From Accumulibacter sp. (GTDB lineage Bacteria > Pseudomonadota > Gammaproteobacteria > Burkholderiales > Rhodocyclaceae), in the NCBI GenBank assembly GCA_031264825.1, contig JAISDL010000037.1, positions 1 through 19,334 on the forward strand: a stretch of 19,334 nucleotides of DNA. The letters run 5' to 3'. The notes below the pieces were generated by a model, which worked only from the letters and a program-made list of their open reading frames with translations, did no database searches and was not told the origin of the DNA. The position numbers and the translations under genes are program-made. This document shows, one piece after another, positions 1 through 6,980 of this stretch (within the stretch, counting starts at the first letter, position 1; the number at the start of each line of letters is the position of its first letter).

Positions 1-258
1 ATGAACATGACGGACGAAGAGATTCTGGAAAAAATCAGGGAGATCCTGTCGGAATCTTTCGAAATCGCCCCGGAGACGGTCTTCCCGGAAACGAAGCTTT
101 TTGAAGACCTCGACCTCGACAGCATCGACGCCGTCGATCTGGCGATCAGGGTTCAGGAAATGACCGGAAAACGCATCAAGCCGGAAGACTTCAAGAGCGT
201 CCGAAGCGTCCGCGACGTCGTCGATACGGCGCGGCGGCTCATGGCCGTCCCCGATTGA
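1..258 (+). CDS. apeF: Acyl carrier protein of the aryl polyene cluster
   Basis: 85-residue acidic acyl carrier protein that would carry the aryl starter or the growing polyene as a phosphopantetheine thioester in the cytoplasm. The phosphopantetheine attachment site is plain: a DLDSID motif with Ser41, preceded by a helix I typical of ACPs (residues 5-19). Length is normal for a stand-alone ACP. It is the first gene in the window and the next gene starts 19 bases downstream, so it belongs to the operon. APE clusters usually have two ACPs (ApeE and ApeF) directly before the COG4648 membrane protein; its place next to apeG is why I call it ApeF. The start codon is the very first base of the window, so the ribosome binding site and any longer start cannot be judged. 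The ACP assignment is secure; the letter F is positional inference. Confidence 0.85.
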   Translation: MNMTDEEILEKIREILSESFEIAPETVFPETKLFEDLDLDSIDAVDLAIRVQEMTGKRIKPEDFKSVRSVRDVVDTARRLMAVPD

Positions 259-277
259 GCGTTTTTCTCCGGGGACG

Positions 278-874
278 ATGAACGCGAACACGAGCGCATG
301 GAACGGCGGTGGGCGCGCGTTGCGCTTCCTTTTCTGGCTCTCCTATCCCTTGCTCATCTTTTTCGGCTTGCGTTTCTTCGAGCCGCGCCACCTGGCCCTG
401 CTGCTCGGCGGCTTCGTCCTGCTCCGCAACATCCGTTCGGTGAAACGCTTCGTCGCGGGGCGTTCGCGCATCGACGCGGTCGTCTTTTTCAGCTTGCTCC
501 TGTTTTCCGCGGCGGTCGCGCTGTCGAACGATGAATTCATCCTGAGGCTCTACCCCGTCGTCGTCAATCTCGGCTCCCTCGCCTTGTTTGCCTTCTCGCT
601 CGTTGTTCCGCCGTCGATCGTCGAGCGCATCGCGCGCCTCTCCGAACCGGACCTCTCGGAGGCCGGCGTCGTTTATACGCGGCGCGTGACCTGCCTCTGG
701 TGCGTCTTTTTCGTCTTCAACGCGTCGATGGCGGCTTATACGGTGTTTTACACGAGCCGTGAATTCTGGGCCTTGTACAACGGCTTGATCGCCTACCTCC
801 TGATGGGTGCGCTGTTTGCGGGCGAGTGGTGCTGTCGCCGTCATCTTCGACGCGACGCGGCAAAAGAGCGGTGA
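278..874 (+). CDS. apeG: COG4648-type integral membrane protein (ApeG)
   Basis: 198-residue polytopic inner-membrane protein. Hydrophobic stretches lie at about residues 15-32, 38-52, 64-82, 90-110, 138-157 and 160-182, giving five or six membrane segments, with arginine-rich loops and a basic C-terminal tail. The conserved-looking core (YPVVVN around residue 91, a PPSIVER stretch, and YTRRVTCLW near residue 133) resembles the COG4648 membrane proteins found in aryl polyene clusters between the ACPs and the AMP ligase. Its biochemical function is unknown; a role in handling the lipid-linked product at the inner membrane is only inference. A GGGGA stretch lies a few bases before the ATG. The TGA stop overlaps the GTG start of the next gene (GTGA), so translation is probably coupled. 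Confidence 0.8.
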   Translation: MNANTSAWNGGGRALRFLFWLSYPLLIFFGLRFFEPRHLALLLGGFVLLRNIRSVKRFVAGRSRIDAVVFFSLLLFSAAVALSNDEFILRLYPVVVNLGSLALFAFSLVVPPSIVERIARLSEPDLSEAGVVYTRRVTCLWCVFFVFNASMAAYTVFYTSREFWALYNGLIAYLLMGALFAGEWCCRRHLRRDAAKER

Positions 875-2592
875 GCGGCGTGCGAAAGACGATTCCCCTG
901 CATTCGCTGTTCTCTGAGGGGCGGCCGGATGATTTCCCGGTATTCCACGACGGCGCGCGGCTTGTCACATGGCGCGAGTTTTACGGGCGCGTTTTGCGAG
1001 CTTCCGGCGCGTACGCAAGGCGCGCGGAGTCGTCGTGGCTCCTGGACGGCGACGATTTCCCGCAATTTGCCGTCGACCTCTTCGCGCTCCTTTATGCGGG
1101 CAAGCGCGCGATCGTCCCGCCCAACACCCTGCCCGGAACGCTGAGGGCGCTTTCGGAGGCGGGCGCGTTTGAAGCGCGCTGTTCCGAAGCGACGCCGGAG
1201 GAGGACGGCGCGCGGCGCCTGGAGGCGATCGACCCGAAAGCCGCGTTCATCGACCTCTATACGTCGGGGAGCACCGGCGAACCCAAAAGGATCCCGAAGA
1301 CGCTCGCGCAGTTCGAGACCGAAGTCGCCGTCCTCGAATCACGCTGGGGCGCGGAAGTCGGCGCGTCGTCGATCGTTTCGACTTCACCGCATCAGCATAT
1401 CTACGGCCTGCTTTTCCGGCTCTTCTGGCCGCTTTCGGCGGGCCGGACTTTCGACGCCGTGATGTGTTCGCACCCCGGTATGCTCAAGGAGCGCCTTTTC
1501 GCGTTTCAGGACGCCGTCCTCGTCTCGAGCCCCGCGCAACTCTCGCGCCTGCCCGAACTCGTCGATCTTGCCGGTTTTGCGCCGATCCCGAAGATGATTT
1601 TCTCGTCGGGCGGGCCCTTGCCGGGGGCGGTCGCCGCACAGTTTTACGCGCGCTGGGGACGCGCGCCGCTCGAAGTTTTCGGCAGTACCGAGACCGGAGG
1701 GATCGCTTGGCGTGCGCAGACCGGCGAGTCCGGTTCGGAGTGCTGGACACCTTTTGGCGGGATCGACATCCAGCAGTCGGAGTCCGGCGCGCTCGTGCTG
1801 ACCTCTCCTTACCTCGGAATGCGTCCTCATGAAATGGAAGACCGGATCGCGCTCCTGCCCGACGGGCGCTTCCGCTCGCTCGGCCGGCTTGACCGCGTCG
1901 CCAAGATCGAGGAAAAGCGCGTATCGCTCCCCGAAATGGAAAACCGGCTCTGCGAATACCCTCACGTCGTCGAGGCCGCCGTGATCCCCCTGTCGGGTCG
2001 CCGGAAAAGCCTCGGCGCGGCGCTCGTGCTCGACGCCGAGGGGCGGCGGCGTCTCGCGACCGAAGGGCGGCGCGCCGTGATCGACTCCTTGCGGCGGCGC
2101 CTTGCCGAAAATTACGAGGACGTGCTCATTCCACGTTACTGGCGCTTCCCGGAAAGCCTGCCTTTGAACGAACGCGGGAAGATTTCGGACGACGCGCTTT
2201 TCAAGCTTTTCGCAAACCGGGAAGCGGGCGCTTTCCTTCCGGTCGTCGTAAAGGAAATACGCGACGAAGGGACGCGCGACGCGATCGTCTTGGAAATCGA
2301 CGTTCGGCGTGTCCTCGCGTATTTCGCGGGGCACTTCCCCGAAATGCCGATCCTCCCCGGCGTCGTCCAGGTCGATTGGGCGGTACGCTACGCGAAAAAA
2401 TATTTTTCGGTCTCGGAAAAATTCGCTTCGCTGGAGAACGTCAAATTCCTCGCGCTCGTCGTTCCGGACATCCGTTTGCGCCTGACGCTCACCTGGAACG
2501 AGGCGTCGAAGGCGCTCGACTTCGCTTACGCCGACGCGCGCAAGCGCTATTCGAGCGGGCGCCTCGTTTTCGGCGAGTCCGCGCCCGCGTGA
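871..2592 (+). CDS. apeH: AMP-dependent acyl-ACP ligase fused to ApeI-like hotdog dehydratase
   Basis: 573-residue two-domain protein. Residues about 1-450 are an ANL-family adenylating enzyme: P-loop YTSGSTGEPK at 130-139, a VFGSTETGG motif near 268-276, a GRLDRVAKIEEK hinge motif, and the C-terminal NERGK motif with the presumed catalytic Lys437. Residues about 455-573 are a FabA/FabZ-like hotdog domain with GHFPEMPILPG, catalytic His488 and Asp502. The first domain should activate an aryl carboxylate such as 4-hydroxycinnamate and load it on ACP. The second should dehydrate 3-hydroxyacyl-ACP intermediates (the role of ApeI). I chose the GTG at 871 because it overlaps the upstream TGA by four bases (GTGA) and the family N-terminus begins about there. 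An ATG at 826 would add 15 residues lying wholly inside apeG. In the APE clusters I recall, ligase and dehydratase are separate genes, so the fusion is notable. Functions are inferred from motifs. Confidence 0.87.
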   Translation: MSGVRKTIPLHSLFSEGRPDDFPVFHDGARLVTWREFYGRVLRASGAYARRAESSWLLDGDDFPQFAVDLFALLYAGKRAIVPPNTLPGTLRALSEAGAFEARCSEATPEEDGARRLEAIDPKAAFIDLYTSGSTGEPKRIPKTLAQFETEVAVLESRWGAEVGASSIVSTSPHQHIYGLLFRLFWPLSAGRTFDAVMCSHPGMLKERLFAFQDAVLVSSPAQLSRLPELVDLAGFAPIPKMIFSSGGPLPGAVAAQFYARWGRAPLEVFGSTETGGIAWRAQTGESGSECWTPFGGIDIQQSESGALVLTSPYLGMRPHEMEDRIALLPDGRFRSLGRLDRVAKIEEKRVSLPEMENRLCEYPHVVEAAVIPLSGRRKSLGAALVLDAEGRRRLATEGRRAVIDSLRRRLAENYEDVLIPRYWRFPESLPLNERGKISDDALFKLFANREAGAFLPVVVKEIRDEGTRDAIVLEIDVRRVLAYFAGHFPEMPILPGVVQVDWAVRYAKKYFSVSEKFASLENVKFLALVVPDIRLRLTLTWNEASKALDFAYADARKRYSSGRLVFGESAPA

Positions 2593-2603
2593 TCGCCAGC
2601 GGA

Positions 2604-4253
2604 ATGAATTTCAGGCTCTGCTTCCTGATCCCGATCTTCAATCATTGGAAAAGCATACGCGCGACGCTCGAGTCGCTTTTTCGATACGGTGACGACGTCT
2701 ACATCGTCGACGACGGCAGCGATGTACAAACGCAGGCCGTATTGAAAGAACTCGCGGCGGATTTTCCCTCCGCGCGGCTCATCCGGCTGCCGGAAAACCG
2801 GGGGAAGGGCGCGGCGGTCATGCGCGGGATGCGAGAGGCCTTGCGTGACGGTTTTACGCACGCGCTGCAAATCGACGCCGACGGCCAGCACGACCCCGAC
2901 GACGTTCCACGGTTTATCGCGCTCGCGAGGGAGAATCCCGACGCTCTCGTCTGCGGCAGACCTCTCTACGACGAATCGGTTCCGAAGAAACGCCTGTACG
3001 GTCGCCGCATCACGCATTTCTGGGTCGGCGTCGAAACCCTGCGCCTCGGAGTTCCCGACTCGATGTGCGGCTTCCGGGTCTATCCGCTGGCGAGTGCCTG
3101 CCGTCTGATCGAGCGCGTCCGCCTGCCGGAACGCATGAGTTTCGATGTGGAAATCCTCGTCCGCATGCTCTGGGAAGGCACGCCGACGAGGGAAGTCCCG
3201 ACGCGCGTCGTCTACCCCCCGGAGGGGGTTTCGCATTTCGACATGCTCCGGGACAACATCAGGATTTCGTGGGCGCACACGCGCCTCTTCGCCGGAATGC
3301 TCTTGCGCGCGCCGCGCCTCGTTTCAGGGAAGTTTTTCGCGCGCGACGCGGGGAATCGTCGCTGGTCGGAATTCGCCGAACGCGGCTGCGGGGTCGGCCT
3401 GACGTGTTTTGTCGCGGTTTACCGTCTGTTCGGAGAGCGCGCGGCGCGCGTTCTCGTCTACCCCGTCGTCGCGTATTTCTTTCTCACCGGAAGGCGCGCG
3501 CGCGAAGCGTCGATCGCTTACCTGCGGCGCGTCGGTTTCCCCGACCCCGGGCTTTCGGCGAGTTTCAAACACATGCTTTCCTTCGGGCGCGCGCTCATGG
3601 ACAGGCTCGCCGCGTGGATGGGAAAGGATTTCGAAGCGCGGATCGATTTTCCCGACCGCGCCGAACTCGCGCGAATCGCGGAAAGAAAAGTCGGCGCCGT
3701 GTGGATCGCCTCGCACCTCGGCAGTATCGAACTCATGCGCGCCGTCGCCGCAAAAGAGGGCGTCGCGGTCAACGCCGTCGTCTATACCGATCACGCGCCG
3801 CGCTTCAACGCGATCGTAAAACGCGCCAACGCCGATTTTGCGCTCAATCTCGTCCAGGTCTCGCGTATCGGGCCCGAGACGGCGATCGCGCTCAAGGAAA
3901 AAGTCGAACGCGGGGAACTCATCGTCATCGTCGGAGACCGCACACCGCCCTTTGAAACCGGCCGGGTTCTGCCGATCCGGTTTCTCGGCGAAGACGCGCC
4001 TTTTGCGCAAGGGCCTTTTATTCTGGCTTCCTTGATGGCTTGTCCGGTATATTTATTCTTTTGCCTTCGGCAAGGGGAGCGTTTCAGGGTACATTTGGAA
4101 CGTTTTGCCGATAAAATCGAGCTGCCGCGCAAGGAACGCCGCGCGCGTCTCGAAGACTGCATGCGGCGATACGCCGAACGGCTCGAACACCATTGCCGGA
4201 GTGCGCCGCTGGAATGGTTCAATTTTTACGATTTCTGGCGAAACGAAAACTGA
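2604..4253 (+). CDS. apeJ: Family 2 glycosyltransferase / LPLAT-type acyltransferase fusion (ApeJ-like)
   Basis: 549-residue fusion. Residues about 5-225 are a GT2 (dolichol-phosphate-mannose-synthase-like) fold: IPIFNHW near the N-terminus, VDDGSD at 35-40 and the metal-binding DADGQHDPDD at 91-100. Residues about 250-545 are a lauroyl/LpxL (HtrB)-type acyltransferase: SHLGSIE with a catalytic HX4E pair (His371, Glu376), VGDRTPP, and a C-terminal PLEWFNFYDFW typical of the family. It probably attaches the polyene acyl chain and/or sugar to the outer-membrane lipid anchor on the cytoplasmic face of the inner membrane; this is inferred from homologous clusters. The same fusion is usual in APE loci. 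The ATG at 2604 is placed by family length; a GTG at 2589 overlaps the preceding TGA (GTGA) and would add five residues. Neither start has a convincing Shine-Dalgarno. A reading frame open from 2376 adds only overlap with the upstream gene. A 96-base gap follows. Confidence 0.85.
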   Translation: MNFRLCFLIPIFNHWKSIRATLESLFRYGDDVYIVDDGSDVQTQAVLKELAADFPSARLIRLPENRGKGAAVMRGMREALRDGFTHALQIDADGQHDPDDVPRFIALARENPDALVCGRPLYDESVPKKRLYGRRITHFWVGVETLRLGVPDSMCGFRVYPLASACRLIERVRLPERMSFDVEILVRMLWEGTPTREVPTRVVYPPEGVSHFDMLRDNIRISWAHTRLFAGMLLRAPRLVSGKFFARDAGNRRWSEFAERGCGVGLTCFVAVYRLFGERAARVLVYPVVAYFFLTGRRAREASIAYLRRVGFPDPGLSASFKHMLSFGRALMDRLAAWMGKDFEARIDFPDRAELARIAERKVGAVWIASHLGSIELMRAVAAKEGVAVNAVVYTDHAPRFNAIVKRANADFALNLVQVSRIGPETAIALKEKVERGELIVIVGDRTPPFETGRVLPIRFLGEDAPFAQGPFILASLMACPVYLFFCLRQGERFRVHLERFADKIELPRKERRARLEDCMRRYAERLEHHCRSAPLEWFNFYDFWRNEN

Positions 4254-4349
4254 AAAACAAGAAGCGGCAACCCGCCCGCGCACGATGATCCCCTGAAAGC
4301 AGTGGGGCCTAACGGAAAAAAGCAGGGTTTTACTTTTTGACGAACACTT

Positions 4350-5906
4350 ATGATGAAAAAACCTGATTTATCCGAAGAGGTCGTCGTCGGCGACGCTCGG
4401 CTACGCATCGAGGACGTCGTACGCGTCGCAACGGGAGAAGCGTCGCTCGTCCTCTCCGGCCGTCCCGGGTTCCGCGACGCGATCACGCGCGGCGCCGAGT
4501 ATCTCGCGCGCCTTCTGGTCGACGACGGCATCGTCTATGGCGTCAACACGGGCTACGGCGATTCGTGCACCGTCCGCGTTCCGCCGGGTCTCGTCGCAGA
4601 ACTTCCGCTCCATCTCTTGCGTTACCACGGCTGCGGTCTCGGCGAATACCTCGACGAGGATTCGACGCTCGCCGTCCTCGTCTGCCGTCTGAATTCGCTC
4701 GCGCAGGGCTACTCGGGCGTGCGCTGGGTGCTTCTCGAACAACTCGAAGCGCTGATTCGGAACCGCGTGCTGCCCTTCATCCCCTCGGAAGGCTCGGTCG
4801 GCGCGAGCGGAGACCTGACGCCGCTTTCCTACGTCGCCGCGGCGCTCGTCGGCGAGCGCGACGTTTCTTTCAAGGGTCAAACGCGGAACGCCGCCGACGT
4901 GCTGAACGAACTCGGCCGCGCCCCGCTCACCCTCGCGCCGAAGGAGGGTCTCGCGCTGATGAACGGGACGGCGGTCATGACGGCGCTCGCGTGTTTCGCC
5001 TGGACGCGCGCCGAATACCTGACGCGGCTTTGCTCCCGCCTGACGGCGCTTGCGGTGATCGCGCTTTCCGGGAATCGCGGGCACTTCGACCCCCGGCTTT
5101 TCGCCGCGAAACGGCACGCCGGGCAGAACGAGGCGGCCGCCTGGATCTTCGACGATCTCGATTCCGCCGAAACGCGCGCCGCCCGCCTGCAGGACCGGTA
5201 TTCGATCCGCTGCGCGCCGCACATCATCGGCGTCGTCCGCGACGCGCTCGGCTGGATGCGCCGCGATATCGAGAACGAATTGAACAGCGCCAACGACAAT
5301 CCGCTGATCGACGCGGACGGGGAAGCGATCCTGCACGGCGGGCATTTTTACGGCGGGCACATCGCTTTTGCGATGGACGCGCTGAAAACCGGCGTCGCCA
5401 ATCTCGCCGACTTGATCGACAGGCAACTCGCGCTGCTCGTCGATGCCCGTTACAACAACGGCCTTCCCGCGAATCTGTCGGGGAGTTCCGCCGAGAGGGC
5501 GCCGATCAACCACGGCTTCAAGGCGGTTCAGATTGCCGTCTCGGCGTGGGCGGCCGAGGCGCTGAAGCTGACGATGCCCGCGAGCGTCTTTTCGCGCTCG
5601 ACCGAGTGCCACAATCAGGACAAGGTCAGCATGGGGACGATCGCGGCACGCGACGCCTTGCGCGTCCTCGAATTGACCGAACAGGCCGCCGCCGCGCTGG
5701 CGCTCGCGTGCGCCCAGGGCGTCAAGTTGCGCCGGAGGCTCGCCCCGGCGGATTTCCCAGAAATGAAGGCGGCGCCCAAGGACTTCGTCGAAGACCTCTC
5801 GCGCCGCTTCGATTTTGTCGAAGAAGACCGAGCGATGGAGGGCGAGTTGCGCGAAATGACGTCGATGATCCGCAAACACTCATGGGAGCTGTATCCTGAT
5901 GAATGA
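4350..5906 (+). CDS. Aromatic amino acid ammonia-lyase (HAL/PAL/TAL superfamily, MIO enzyme)
   Basis: 518-residue lyase of the histidine/phenylalanine/tyrosine ammonia-lyase superfamily, a usual length. The self-forming MIO cofactor triad is Ala152-Ser153-Gly154 within GSVGASGDLTPLSY. The catalytic tyrosine loop VYGVNTGYG holds Tyr63. The conserved QDRYSIRCAPH segment and an ENELNSANDNP segment are also present. The selectivity pair, normally Ser-His in histidine lyases and His-Leu in Rhodobacter tyrosine lyase, is Tyr92-His93 here by my alignment. Together with the setting in an APE operon, this argues for deamination of tyrosine (or another aromatic acid) to the aryl acrylate starter, not for histidine catabolism; no hut genes are nearby. 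The ATG at 4350 is followed by a second in-frame ATG. No good Shine-Dalgarno is seen. The 3' end overlaps the next gene by eight bases. Family call is secure; substrate is inference. Confidence 0.87.
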   Translation: MMKKPDLSEEVVVGDARLRIEDVVRVATGEASLVLSGRPGFRDAITRGAEYLARLLVDDGIVYGVNTGYGDSCTVRVPPGLVAELPLHLLRYHGCGLGEYLDEDSTLAVLVCRLNSLAQGYSGVRWVLLEQLEALIRNRVLPFIPSEGSVGASGDLTPLSYVAAALVGERDVSFKGQTRNAADVLNELGRAPLTLAPKEGLALMNGTAVMTALACFAWTRAEYLTRLCSRLTALAVIALSGNRGHFDPRLFAAKRHAGQNEAAAWIFDDLDSAETRAARLQDRYSIRCAPHIIGVVRDALGWMRRDIENELNSANDNPLIDADGEAILHGGHFYGGHIAFAMDALKTGVANLADLIDRQLALLVDARYNNGLPANLSGSSAERAPINHGFKAVQIAVSAWAAEALKLTMPASVFSRSTECHNQDKVSMGTIAARDALRVLELTEQAAAALALACAQGVKLRRRLAPADFPEMKAAPKDFVEDLSRRFDFVEEDRAMEGELREMTSMIRKHSWELYPDE

Positions 5907-6318
5907 GCTGTCGGCCAGCGTCGAAGTCGAAGTCCCGTTTTACGACGTCGACGCGATGAATTTTGCCTGGCACGGGAATTATTTCAAATACTTCGAGCTT
6001 GCGCGTTGCGCGCTGCTTCGCCTCATCGACTACGACTATCCTCGGATGAAAGCGTCGGGGTATCTGTGGCCGATCGTCGAGACCCGCGTCAAATACGTCC
6101 GTCCGGCGACGTACGGGCAAAAGCTGCGCGTCGAGGCGCGCCTCATCGAATACGAAAACAGACTCAAGATCGCCTACTTGATTTGCGACGCGTCGACGGG
6201 CGAAAAAATGACACAAGCGTATACGGTACAGGTCGCCGTCGACGCGCGACGCCGTGAACTGCAATTCGTTTCCCCCGAAGTCGTCGTCAAAAACGTCGAG
6301 AACGCGATTAATCGATGA
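5899..6318 (+). CDS. apeK: 4HBT/YbgC-like hotdog thioesterase (ApeK-like)
   Basis: 139-residue single hotdog-fold protein of the 4-hydroxybenzoyl-CoA thioesterase/YbgC type. The N-terminal signature reads FYDVDAMNFAWHGNYF (residues 14-29), in which Asp18 matches the catalytic aspartate of the family and His25/Tyr28 match the conserved H-x-x-Y. It would hydrolyse an acyl-ACP or acyl-CoA thioester, either releasing the polyene or editing stalled chains; APE clusters carry such a protein at this place. It starts inside the end of the lyase gene (8-base overlap) and its TGA overlaps the ATG of the next gene (ATGA), so it is probably translationally coupled on both sides. Substrate is not determined by the sequence. 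Confidence 0.82.
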   Translation: MNELSASVEVEVPFYDVDAMNFAWHGNYFKYFELARCALLRLIDYDYPRMKASGYLWPIVETRVKYVRPATYGQKLRVEARLIEYENRLKIAYLICDASTGEKMTQAYTVQVAVDARRRELQFVSPEVVVKNVENAINR

Positions 6319-6980
6319 AAAAAGCCTTTTCATTCCTCGTACTCCTTGTACTCCTTGTACTCTCCGCCTTCGTGTGTCTCGACGCTTTTGCCGTCGACAC
6401 CGCCGCGATCGACCGCGTCCGGGAGGGCGTCGACCGCTCGCCGGTCATCCGCGCGCGCTTCGAGCAGACGAAGACGATTCGCTCGCTGAAGAGGCCGCTC
6501 GTCGTATCGGGGCGCCTGGTTTTTTCACAGCGCCACGGCGTTCTCTGGGCGATCGAGCGGCCTTACCGGATCACCTACGTTCTCGGAGAAGACAGGGTCG
6601 CCGAAATCGACGACGCCGGGACGCGGCGCGAACGCGCTTCCTCCGAACTTCCGGGTTTTTCTCAGGTCTCCCGCGTTTTTCGCGCGCTCCTGAGCGCGAA
6701 AACGCAGGTTCTCGGAGAGTATTTCGACGTGCGCGTAAAAACCTCCGCCGAACGCGAGGGGACGGCGCCCTGGGAACTCGTTCTCACTCCGAAGCAAGAT
6801 CACTTGGCGCAGTTCATGTCCGGGATGCGCGTATCGGGCGCGCGTTTCGTCGAAAATCTTTCGATCGACGAGGCGGGCGGAAACCGTTCGGAAATCCGCT
6901 TTTTCGACACGCGCGGCGACGGCGCGCTCTCCGGCGACGAGCGGGCGCTCTTTGGAGACCTTTCTCCGGAAAAACCATGA
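6315..6980 (+). CDS. apeL: Periplasmic LolA-like outer-membrane lipoprotein carrier homologue (ApeL)
   Basis: 221-residue exported protein. It has a clear Sec signal peptide (KK at residues 2-3, a long Leu/Val core, cleavage predicted after AFA at 24-26), then a LolA/LolB-like region: RARFEQTKTI near 45-54, VSGRLVF near 63-69, then PYRITYVLG. LolA-family proteins carry hydrophobic acyl chains across the periplasm. In an APE cluster the likely cargo is the polyene lipid, in cooperation with the MMPL pump encoded next; that is inference from context. Starts at an ATGA overlap with the thioesterase gene, and its own TGA overlaps the ATG of the exporter gene (ATGA). The hydrophobic core of the signal peptide is encoded by a short tandem repeat (6339-6365). 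Confidence 0.82.
   Translation: MKKAFSFLVLLVLLVLSAFVCLDAFAVDTAAIDRVREGVDRSPVIRARFEQTKTIRSLKRPLVVSGRLVFSQRHGVLWAIERPYRITYVLGEDRVAEIDDAGTRRERASSELPGFSQVSRVFRALLSAKTQVLGEYFDVRVKTSAEREGTAPWELVLTPKQDHLAQFMSGMRVSGARFVENLSIDEAGGNRSEIRFFDTRGDGALSGDERALFGDLSPEKP

Noticed and set aside
1384..2334. Long minus-strand open frame (316 codons) opposite the AMP ligase gene
   Set aside because: Composition is Arg/Glu/Asp-rich with no recognisable motifs, which is the usual antisense shadow of GC-rich coding DNA; the plus strand has a complete two-domain enzyme.
4337..4342. TTGACG as a -35 box for the ammonia-lyase gene
   Set aside because: Only eight bases before the start codon, so no -10 box could fit upstream of the gene.
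4401..5879. Long minus-strand open frame (492 codons) opposite the ammonia-lyase
   Set aside because: Antisense shadow; no domain pattern, whereas the plus strand carries the MIO triad and all catalytic segments.
4350..5906. Ammonia-lyase as housekeeping histidine ammonia-lyase hutH
   Set aside because: Lacks the Ser-His selectivity pair, lies within an APE operon, and no hutU/hutI genes are present.
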